Positions 5,646 to 10,682 of a stretch of 10,682 bases of DNA are shown here, in pieces; position 1 is the first letter of the stretch; every line of letters begins with the position of its first letter. The notes under the pieces were generated by a model. The model saw nothing but the letters and a program-made list of their open reading frames with translations. It had not been told where the DNA came from and ran no database searches. The translations under genes were made by a program, and so were the position numbers. The stretch is taken from NCBI GenBank assembly GCA_017609385.1, contig JAFCEA010000015.1:1-10682 (forward strand). Reading direction: 5' to 3'. Source of the stretch: Candidatus Woesearchaeota archaeon (GTDB taxonomy: Archaea > Nanobdellota > Nanobdellia > Woesearchaeales > CG1-02-33-12).

Positions 5646-6719
5646 TCATTGCACTATTTCTATGCCAAGCTCATCATTGAGTTCCTGCATCTCAACGCTT
5701 GCTTCTTGCTCTCGTGCCTTTCCAAGTATCCATGGAGATTTAACACCTGTCATGATTGTCATTACAGTAAGCTGTCCTTTCATCTCCTCGCTTATTCTTG
5801 CTCCCCAGATGACATTTGCATCCTGGTCCATTGATTCTGTTACAAGCTCTCCAACTCTTGTAACCTCATCAAGAGTCATATCAGGACCTCCAGCTATGTG
5901 GATTAATGCACCTGTTGCTCCCTTGTAGCTTATGTCCAATAATGGGTTGCTTAATGCACCATGAACAGCTTCTTCAACCCTGCTGTTTGTATTAGAAGAG
6001 CCAACACCTATTGCTGCAACATCTCCATTGGTCATGATTGCCTTTACATCTGCATAATCAAGGTTAACTAAAGATGGAACAGCTATTGTCTCAACAATTC
6101 CCTTTATCATTGTTGCAATTAACTCATTTGCAACTGCAAAAGCCTGCTTAACTGGAAGATTTCCTGCAATCTCAACTAAGCGGTTGTTATCAATAACAAT
6201 TACAGTGTCAGTCACCTCTCTTAACTGCTGCAAGCCAAATTCTGCCTTATCAACCCTTGCCCTTTCTATCTTGAAAGGCATCGTAACTGTTCCAATTACT
6301 ATCGAGCCTAACTCCTTGGCAACCTTTGATATAATTGGGGCAGATCCTGTTCCAGTTCCTCCTCCCATGCCTGCACACACAAAAGCCATATCAACACCCT
6401 TAAGAGAGTCCTTTATTTCCTGGATTGATTCCTTGGCTGCTTCTGATCCTTTCTCAGGATAACCACCACATCCAAGCCCTTTTGTAAGATCCTTACCCAA
6501 GAGAATTTTTCTGTCAGCTTCTGAGATATTAAGATGCTGCTGATCAGTGTTGGCTGCTATTATTTCAGCTCCCTTAATGCCCTTCCTATAGAGCCATGAA
6601 ACCATATTGTTTCCTGCCCCGCCAGAACCAAACACTTTTATGTTTGCCTGTTTTACTTCTATTTCTTCAAATTCTTTTTTTGCCTTGTTTTTTAATGCAT
6701 TCTCTACGATAAAGTCCAT
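5646..6719 (-). CDS. ftsZ: Cell division GTPase FtsZ
   Basis: FtsZ is the tubulin-like GTPase that polymerises into the division ring at the inner face of the membrane. The 357-aa protein carries all FtsZ marks: IKVFGSGGAGNN (27-38) at the start of the GTPase domain, the tubulin signature GMGGGTGTGSAP (117-128), IDNNRL (176-181) and the T7 loop NLDYADV (219-225) with the catalytic Asp of the partner subunit. The C-terminal activation domain runs to about 330. The N-terminal extension is 26 aa. The tail after the core is short and acidic (QEASVEMQELNDELGIEIVQ) and ends in a hydrophobic Ile-Glu-Ile-Val, a plausible anchor or partner motif. Archaea often have two FtsZ types; I have not assigned one. 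The promoter TATATAAAA at 6752-6744 lies about 27 nt before the ATG. A G-rich GGGGGT (6734-6730 plus following base) could act as SD only if transcription starts further upstream. Confidence 0.96.
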   Translation of the reverse strand: MDFIVENALKNKAKKEFEEIEVKQANIKVFGSGGAGNNMVSWLYRKGIKGAEIIAANTDQQHLNISEADRKILLGKDLTKGLGCGGYPEKGSEAAKESIQEIKDSLKGVDMAFVCAGMGGGTGTGSAPIISKVAKELGSIVIGTVTMPFKIERARVDKAEFGLQQLREVTDTVIVIDNNRLVEIAGNLPVKQAFAVANELIATMIKGIVETIAVPSLVNLDYADVKAIMTNGDVAAIGVGSSNTNSRVEEAVHGALSNPLLDISYKGATGALIHIAGGPDMTLDEVTRVGELVTESMDQDANVIWGARISEEMKGQLTVMTIMTGVKSPWILGKAREQEASVEMQELNDELGIEIVQ

Positions 6720-6838
6720 TTTTCCAAAACCCCCTTTTTCATTTTTTTATATACCCCCAAAAACATATGCTGCAATATAAATATTCTAATACAGCAATAT
6801 TTATATCATAGCTCTGCTTTTATTTTCCTTAGAAAAAG

Positions 6839-6868
6839 TTTAATTAGTTGCGCCAAAAACTAATTAAA
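6839..6868. repeat. TTGCGCCAA hairpin, copy 1
   Basis: TTTAATTAGTT (6839-6849) and AACTAATTAAA (6858-6868) form a perfect 11-bp stem around GCGCCAAA. The motif TTGCGCCAA is at 6848-6856 and is among the most GC-rich stretches in this spacer. Confidence 0.6.
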
Positions 6869-6912
6869 TAAAATTTAGGTTTTAAAACTCAGTAAAACTT
6901 GATTAAAAGAAC

Positions 6913-6930
6913 AACTTGCGCCAACAAGTT
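6913..6930. repeat. TTGCGCCAA hairpin, copy 2
   Basis: AACTTG (6913-6918) and CAAGTT (6925-6930) form a stem around CGCCAA. The motif TTGCGCCAA is at 6916-6924, 68 bp after copy 1. The stems of the two copies differ while the loop core is identical, which argues that the core itself is what is kept. Confidence 0.6.
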
Positions 6931-7031
6931 TAGTTATATTTATATTAATGAACTAACTTATATATAAATACTTCTACTTTAAAAAATATATTTTCTAAAA
7001 CCTATGCTTTATTTCTCATGGAAAATTAAAA

Positions 7032-7064
7032 AGATATTTATAGTGCTCTGGGTTCTTTCTGTTC
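7032..7064 (+). promoter_or_regulatory. dph5 promoter (TATA box, leaderless)
   Basis: GATATTTATAG at 7033-7043 centres about 26 nt before the ATG at 7065. No SD precedes the start, so the mRNA is probably leaderless. Confidence 0.6.
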
Positions 7065-7835
7065 ATGGCATTATATTTTATTGGGCTTGGACTTTACGAC
7101 GAGAAAGATGTCTCCTTAAGGGGCTTGGAAGCTATTAAAAAATGCGATGTTGTTTATCTGGAAAACTATACAAGCATGTTGTCATGCGATGTAAAAAAGC
7201 TGGAAGAATTTTATGGAAAAGGGATAATTCTTGCCCCTCGTGAGCTAGTTGAGAAAAAAGCAGAAAAAACAATACTAAAAGATGCCCTTTCAAAAGAGGT
7301 TGCCTTTCTTGTTATAGGTGATCCAATGTCTGCAACAACCCACCTTGACTTAAGATTAAGGGCAGAAAAAGCAGGCATTGAATGTATTATTATACATAAT
7401 GCATCTGTGTTTTCTGCTGTTGGTGTTATTGGCTTGCAGCTTTATAAGTTTGGCAGAACAACAAGCATTCCTTTTCAGGAGGATAAATGGCATCCAGAAA
7501 CACCTTATGATGTAATAAAAGAGAACAGAAAGAATGGCTTACATACATTAATTTTATTGGATTTAAGTCCTGATGAAAAAAGATTTATGACTGTTAATCA
7601 GGCTATTGAATATCTGTTAAGTATAGAGGACAAAAGAAAAGAAAAAGTGTTTTCTAATGGCTTATTTTGCGTTGGATGTGCAAGACTTGGCTCATTAAAC
7701 CCATGCATTAAATCTGGTAAGGCATTCGAACTCTTAAAAGAGGATTTTGGAAAGCCTATGCATTGTCTGATTATTCCTGGAAAGCTTCATTTTGCAGAGG
7801 AAGAGGCTCTTGAACTGTTTAAAATTCATAAATGA
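7065..7835 (+). CDS. dph5: Diphthine synthase (diphthamide biosynthesis methyltransferase)
   Basis: Dph5 uses S-adenosylmethionine to methylate the ACP-modified histidine of elongation factor 2 on the way to diphthamide. The 256 aa match the family's usual length from end to end. It has the tetrapyrrole-methylase fold: MALYFIGLGLYDEKDVSLRG (1-20), the nucleotide-binding VIGDPMSATTH (83-93), HNASVFSAVGVIGLQLYKFG (111-130), and the C-terminal LIIPGKLHF (235-243) typical of Dph5. The product would act in the cytoplasm on aEF-2. No other dph gene is in the window. It reads divergently from ftsZ and stands apart from the next gene, which has its own TATA box. Confidence 0.95.
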   Translation: MALYFIGLGLYDEKDVSLRGLEAIKKCDVVYLENYTSMLSCDVKKLEEFYGKGIILAPRELVEKKAEKTILKDALSKEVAFLVIGDPMSATTHLDLRLRAEKAGIECIIIHNASVFSAVGVIGLQLYKFGRTTSIPFQEDKWHPETPYDVIKENRKNGLHTLILLDLSPDEKRFMTVNQAIEYLLSIEDKRKEKVFSNGLFCVGCARLGSLNPCIKSGKAFELLKEDFGKPMHCLIIPGKLHFAEEEALELFKIHK

Positions 7836-7868
7836 AACATTGTTTCAAAAATGAAAACATTTATATAT
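7833..7868 (+). promoter_or_regulatory. Palindromic operator candidate and TATA box of the winged-helix gene
   Basis: TGAAACA-T-TGTTTCA (7833-7847) is a perfect 15-bp palindrome. It overlaps the dph5 stop codon and ends 12 nt before the TATA box TTTATATAT (7860-7868). A third half-site, TGAAAACA, is at 7852-7859, abutting the TATA box. The ATG at 7890 is about 25 nt after the box, so the transcript is leaderless. The position fits autoregulation by the winged-helix protein encoded next. Confidence 0.5.
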
Positions 7869-7889
7869 CTCTTATTATTTTCAGGTTAA

Positions 7890-8426
7890 ATGCCTAATAT
7901 TGATATTCTAAAGCAGTTGTTTGACAAAAAGATTCTTAGGATAATTCATGTATTCTCGCAGAATAAAAATAAGCAGTTTTATCTCAGGGAATTAAGCAGA
8001 GCTGCTAATGTGAGCCCTGCAACAACATATAGGATCATTGGAAAGCTTGTGAAAGCAGGAATAATTGAAGAAATAAAAATCTCCAAGTTCAAGGTTTATA
8101 AGATAATAATAAATGAAAAAACCAAGGGAATAGCAAAGTTGCTAAAAGAGGAGGTAAACCCATTGGAAATATTTGTTGAAAAAGCAAAAGAGCTGGAAGG
8201 CATTGATTCAATAATATTGCAGGGCAAGAAAACAAACAAAAGTGCAAATATCTTAATTATTGGAAATGATGATATGTCAAAAAAAGTTGATGAAATATGC
8301 AAGGAGTTAAAGCAGAAGTATAATTTTAATATAGACTTTCTTATACTTTCTGACCTGCAGTTCAGACAGATGACCAAGCTTGGAGTTTACTCAGGCGATA
8401 AAAAGATTCTCTGGAAAAAGGAATAA
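7890..8426 (+). CDS. Winged-helix DNA-binding protein with a degenerate nucleotidyltransferase-like C-terminal domain
   Basis: This 178-aa cytoplasmic protein is probably a transcription regulator. Residues 8-75 form a winged helix-turn-helix: FYLRELSRAANVSPATTYRIIGKLVKAGIIEE is split over 30-61, with recognition helix SPATTYRIIGKL. The next strand pair (62-75) forms the wing. Residues about 100-178 resemble a minimal nucleotidyltransferase (MNT-like) fold: SIILQGKKTNKSANILIIGND, a helix, then NIDFLILSDLQFRQM. The Gly-Ser loop and the Asp-x-Asp metal site are absent (QGKKTNKSANILII), so I expect no catalysis, only a sensing or dimerisation role. Archaeal regulators with this two-part build are known in DPANN-like genomes. 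The ligand and targets cannot be read here, but the palindrome just upstream suggests it controls itself. Confidence 0.75.
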   Translation: MPNIDILKQLFDKKILRIIHVFSQNKNKQFYLRELSRAANVSPATTYRIIGKLVKAGIIEEIKISKFKVYKIIINEKTKGIAKLLKEEVNPLEIFVEKAKELEGIDSIILQGKKTNKSANILIIGNDDMSKKVDEICKELKQKYNFNIDFLILSDLQFRQMTKLGVYSGDKKILWKKE

Positions 8427-8470
8427 GAAATAAATATAATAGATGTTAAATACAATAAATTTAGAGTTCT

Positions 8471-8980
8471 TTATGTAAACTTTTCATTTATTCTTTCTTT
8501 ATTCCAGTCTCTATTCTTATTATAATATAATTTCTTCAAAACTGCATCTTCTAAAGAAAAATTATTTTCTAAAGAAACTTGATTTAAAGAATATGCTAAA
8601 TCTATTAGTTTATCTTTGAAAACATCAATTTTTTTATGGCGATAGCTTTCCCAAGCATCTGATGTTATTTTATGAAGTCTGGCTATTTTTCCATCTAGTG
8701 AGACTGAAGAAATATAATCTGAATCAAAATTAGAATTTTGAGAAAAATCAATGGCATAAATACCGCCCAAATGCAAAGTTCTTTGAAGTACATCACCTAA
8801 TTCTTCATAAAAACCATCCTTACCATCTAAATTATTAGCCAGATAAGCTTCATAAGCTTCAGATATTTCAGAATGAATAAGAACTATCTTTTCAGACACA
8901 ATTATGTCATCAGGTTTAGTACCAAAACCTTTTTCTTCTGCTTGTTTCATAACAAGTTCCTTTAAATTTTCATAATCCAT
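8471..8980 (-). CDS. MazG-like nucleotide pyrophosphohydrolase with internal pseudo-repeat
   Basis: The family hydrolyses (d)NTPs to monophosphates and often cleans non-standard nucleotides or lowers alarmone levels. The 169 aa are all-helical. Residues 30-73 carry the acidic Mg site: HSEISEAYEA (36-45, ExxE) and FYEELGDVLQRTLHLGG (57-73, ExxD). Residues 97-159 repeat the same helical plan, with GKIARLHKITSDAWESYR then FKDKLIDLAYSLNQVSLENN and the typical MazG end LEDAVLKKLYYNKNRDW split over 143-159. The second copy has lost most acidic residues (HKITS in place of HSEIS; KDKLID for EELGD). So the protein looks like a tandem pair with one active and one structural half, as in dimeric dUTPase-like folds. 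It is probably leaderless, with a minus-strand TATA at about 9012-9005. Its neighbours on both sides are not nucleotide-metabolism genes. Confidence 0.75.
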   Translation of the reverse strand: MDYENLKELVMKQAEEKGFGTKPDDIIVSEKIVLIHSEISEAYEAYLANNLDGKDGFYEELGDVLQRTLHLGGIYAIDFSQNSNFDSDYISSVSLDGKIARLHKITSDAWESYRHKKIDVFKDKLIDLAYSLNQVSLENNFSLEDAVLKKLYYNKNRDWNKERINEKFT

Positions 8981-9047
8981 ATTGAGAAGATATTATATAT
9001 TCCTTTATATAATTTACGAACTCCAAAGAATCCTGATGTTAGTTGCA

Positions 9048-9065
9048 ATTAGCTGGCTAGCTAAT
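9048..9065. repeat. 7-bp inverted repeat downstream of the unknown minus-strand gene
   Basis: ATTAGCT (9048-9054) and AGCTAAT (9059-9065) enclose GGCT. It lies 9 nt past the stop of the minus-strand gene at 9075-9587. No T-run follows on the minus strand, so a terminator role is unclear. Confidence 0.35.
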
Positions 9066-9074
9066 AAATAATCA

Positions 9075-9587
9075 TCAAACTAGCTGAACACCATATTTAT
9101 CTAATAAATCTTTGTTTCCCTTTAAGAAAGATAAATTTTCACAAAGAATTTCCCAATCATTTGAATACTCTGATTTAAAATAATTATATTCATTGACTGG
9201 AAAGAATAAAACATTTGCATTATTATATCTTAAGTGCAAATCTCCATGAGCACCTCCTTTATCATGAGGGATCTTAAATGCTTCAGGTGGAACCCCATAC
9301 TTACTTTGTTTGCTTAATTTTTTCTCTAAGCCTGGTTGCTCTGTATATAATCTTCTTAATCCCAGTGTCCAGTCTGTACATGGCTTGAAATCCTTAGTTA
9401 CTTCACGCCAAAGCTTCTCGTACTTTGATGTGTCAACAAAAACAAAATATGTGGGTTTATTAGATTCCTTATAATCTATCTCATCTGGGTATTCAATGGG
9501 ACCTTGGTAAGCAAATATTTTTCCTTCTAAGTTTATTGTTCCATTAAAAGCATTATCTAATTTATTTTGATCTATTATAATCTGCAT
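9075..9587 (-). CDS. Protein of unknown function with a histidine-rich GGAHGD motif
   Basis: I do not recognise this 170-aa protein. It has no signal peptide or membrane segment, so it is probably cytoplasmic. The N-terminal third looks beta-rich (MQIIIDQ; GTINLEGKIFAYQGP; KPTYFVFVDTS). The most striking stretch is FKIPHDKGGAHGDLHLRY (104-121), with His108, His114 and His118 and Asp109 and Asp116, which could be a metal or catalytic site. It ends with a helix-rich part after FFPVNEY (128-134). The start is chosen at the ATG 9587-9585 because AGGGGT (9596-9591) precedes it and a TATA box (TTTATAAA, 9628-9621) lies some 35 nt upstream. A TTG at 9602 would add five residues. It lies 94 bp from the MazG-like gene on the same strand, and the two may be co-expressed. 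Confidence 0.7.
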   Translation of the reverse strand: MQIIIDQNKLDNAFNGTINLEGKIFAYQGPIEYPDEIDYKESNKPTYFVFVDTSKYEKLWREVTKDFKPCTDWTLGLRRLYTEQPGLEKKLSKQSKYGVPPEAFKIPHDKGGAHGDLHLRYNNANVLFFPVNEYNYFKSEYSNDWEILCENLSFLKGNKDLLDKYGVQLV

Positions 9588-9618
9588 TTTACCCCTTATC
9601 AAACAGTTTTTAATTAAT

Positions 9619-9630
9619 CTTTATAAATCC
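9619..9630. promoter_or_regulatory. Symmetric TATA box TTTATAAA usable in both directions
   Basis: TTTATAAA at 9621-9628 is its own reverse complement. Leftward it suits the unknown gene (ATG 9587). Rightward it suits transcription from about 9650 into the Sm-like ORF region. A single shared box for a divergent pair would make the two directions compete. Confidence 0.45.
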
Positions 9631-9789
9631 TTTGGTGCATCACCAATGTGGATTAATTACTATCTCTTGCCAGCCATTTTTTGTTTTATCAATTGCCATA
9701 ATCTTAATAATCTAATAAGAAAAAGAAAGAATGGGCAAGAATATCTAATTATGTCAACATTTTTAAAAAGGAGTTTATTCCTTGATAAT

Positions 9790-10083
9790 ATGCACTTAAC
9801 AGAAATAGTATTAAAAGATGGAAGAAAATTTGAGGGAATTATTGAAAGACAAAGATTTGATCCAGACATCTTTGAACATGCATATATTAAACTAGATGGG
9901 CAAGTATTATACATTAAAAATATCTCTTCCGCAATAACTCAAGCGGACAGGATATCTTCTACTGAAACTGGAAATGTTGATGAAATCAAAAAAATGCGAG
10001 AAGTATGGGAACAATACAAAAGAAGAGAGGTTCGGGGAATAGGTTTAGTAGAAGAAAAATATAGGTTGCCTTCAGAGCATTAA
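9790..10083 (+). CDS. Small protein with a possible Sm-like N-terminal domain
   Basis: The frame is open from an ATG at 9646, but the 48 residues before Met at 9790 read like translated non-coding DNA (Asn/Ile/Cys/Phe-rich). The start at 9790 gives 97 aa. Possible support for it is AAGGAG at 9768-9773 (spacing 16, rather long) or a weak TTTTAAAA about 25 nt upstream for a leaderless mRNA. The ATG at 9751 is another option. Residues 4-50 (EIVLKDGRKFEGIIERQRFD, then AYIKLDGQVLYIKNISSAI) resemble the Sm1/Sm2 strand pattern of LSm proteins: a Lys-Asp-Gly turn, then a Gly in the second strand and a closing hydrophobic strand. A charged helix follows (about 64-82). The Sm assignment is weak, since the RNA-binding Asn of Sm1 and the Arg-Gly of Sm2 are not evident. 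Confidence 0.5.
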   Translation: MHLTEIVLKDGRKFEGIIERQRFDPDIFEHAYIKLDGQVLYIKNISSAITQADRISSTETGNVDEIKKMREVWEQYKRREVRGIGLVEEKYRLPSEH

Positions 10084-10124
10084 CTTCGCAGCAACACTAA
10101 TTTAACCTGATTTTCAGCAAAAAC

Positions 10125-10155
10125 TTTATATAATAAGCCCCTTGCTCTTAGTAAA
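10125..10155 (+). promoter_or_regulatory. valS promoter (TATA box, leaderless)
   Basis: TTTATATAATA at 10126-10136, preceded by an A-rich BRE-like stretch, lies about 26 nt before the ATG at 10156. There is no SD, so a leaderless transcript is predicted. Confidence 0.65.
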
Positions 10156-10682
10156 ATGAAACTACCAAAGCATTATGAGCCAAAACAGGCAGAAAAGAAA
10201 TGGCAGGAATACTGGGAAAAACAGGGAATTTATAGGTTTGACCCTGATTCAAAGAAAGAGTTATTTTCATGTGATACTCCTCCACCAACTGTTTCTGGAA
10301 AGATGCACATAGGCCACGCCCTGGCATATTCACAGGCAGACTATATAATGAGATTTCAGAGGATGCTTAACAAAAATATATTTTATCCATTTGGCTTTGA
10401 TGACAATGGCCTTGCAACAGAGCGCTTTGTTGAGGAAAAATGCAATATAAGGGCAAGGGATATGCCAAGACCTGAATTCATAAAGCTGTGTCTCAAGGAA
10501 ACAAGGGAAGCTGAGAAAGAACTAAAAAAGGATTGGACATCATTGGGAATATCACCAGACTGGTCTATTAATTACAGGACAATTGACAATTGGTGTCTTA
10601 AGACATCACAAAGGTCTTTTATTGATTTATATAATAAAAACCGTGAGTACAGAAAAGAAGCTCCAACAATCTGGTGCCCAAA
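10156..10682 (+). CDS. valS: Valyl-tRNA synthetase, N-terminal part (runs off the window)
   Basis: ValRS is a class I enzyme that charges tRNA-Val and edits threonine. The 175 codons present contain the N-terminal helix (YEPKQAEKKWQEYWEKQGIY, 7-26), the ATP-binding TPPPTVSGKMHIGHAL (41-56) with HIGH at 51-54, and the ValRS-type YPFGFDDNGLATERFVEE (77-94). They also contain LGISPDWSINYRTID (130-144) and the start of the zinc/editing-side region. The PPP-TVSG-HIGH context and DDNGLATER are the archaeal ValRS form rather than IleRS or LeuRS. KMSKS and the editing and anticodon domains lie beyond the right edge. The ATG start is supported by the TATA box 26 nt upstream. There is no sign of damage. 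Confidence 0.93.
   Translation, partial: MKLPKHYEPKQAEKKWQEYWEKQGIYRFDPDSKKELFSCDTPPPTVSGKMHIGHALAYSQADYIMRFQRMLNKNIFYPFGFDDNGLATERFVEEKCNIRARDMPRPEFIKLCLKETREAEKELKKDWTSLGISPDWSINYRTIDNWCLKTSQRSFIDLYNKNREYRKEAPTIWCP

Larger units (their letters stand above)
6720..7064. other. 345-bp divergent ftsZ-dph5 spacer rich in inverted repeats
   Basis: No ORF of note is visible. The spacer holds the leftward TATA box of ftsZ (6744-6752) and an AT-only inverted repeat (ATATAAATATT 6775-6785 with AATATTTATAT 6796-6806). It also holds the two TTGCGCCAA hairpins (listed separately), a TATA-like TTATATATAAATAC at 6958-6971, and the dph5 TATA box. Such density of symmetric sequence suggests regulator binding or a small structured RNA. 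Confidence 0.5.

Noticed and set aside
6184..6462. Open frame antisense to ftsZ
   Set aside because: It lies opposite the conserved GTPase core and has no promoter or SD of its own.
1..10682. CRISPR array, tRNA genes or insertion sequences
   Set aside because: No evenly spaced repeats, no tRNA T-arm/cloverleaf signatures and no transposase motifs were seen on either strand.

Overview
The window is AT-rich and archaeal. It encodes an archaeal-type DnaG, a RIO1-family kinase, the diphthamide enzyme Dph5, FtsZ, a CsaA-like protein and an archaeal-type valyl-tRNA synthetase. Most genes have a TATA box about 25 nt before the start codon, so their transcripts look leaderless. A few have strong Shine-Dalgarno (SD) sites of GGAGG or GGTGAT type. 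The gene mix, small size and AT-richness suggest a DPANN-type archaeon (Woesearchaeota/Pacearchaeota-like), but this is inferred from gene content and not from a phylogeny.

Layout: positions 115-2595 (+) form a two-gene operon of membrane-anchored extracytoplasmic folding proteins. The first fuses a parvulin isomerase to a CPHC thioredoxin-like domain. The second joins a CKEC thioredoxin-like segment, a Cys/Asp-rich metal-binding loop and a DsbA-like domain with CPFG. It converges on dnaG (minus, 2693-3937). Upstream of dnaG lies a 467-bp gap. Its promoter-proximal part carries a possible leader peptide and complementary segments. Its distal part (4162-4363, minus) looks like a decayed 3' end of a 16S rRNA gene. 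Next come csaA (minus) and a RIO1 kinase (+), divergently transcribed from an 81-bp double promoter.

Positions 5524-5645 hold two perfect inverted repeats and a 10-codon micro-ORF with a very strong SD. ftsZ (minus) and dph5 (+) are divergent across a 345-bp spacer rich in inverted repeats, two of which carry the same TTGCGCCAA loop. A winged-helix regulator follows dph5, with a 15-bp palindrome just upstream of its TATA box. Positions 8471-10083 look accessory: a MazG-like protein with an internal pseudo-repeat, a protein I cannot identify, and a possible Sm-like small protein. The window ends inside valS.

Functionally this is housekeeping (replication and RNA processing, division, ribosome maturation, elongation factor modification, tRNA charging) mixed with a thiol-redox folding operon and a small nucleotide-hydrolase/unknown cluster. 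I see no transposase, CRISPR array or tRNA. The strongest unusual element is the 16S-like relic at 4162-4363. Next are the hairpin-embedded micro-ORF before ftsZ's end and the TTGCGCCAA hairpin pair.
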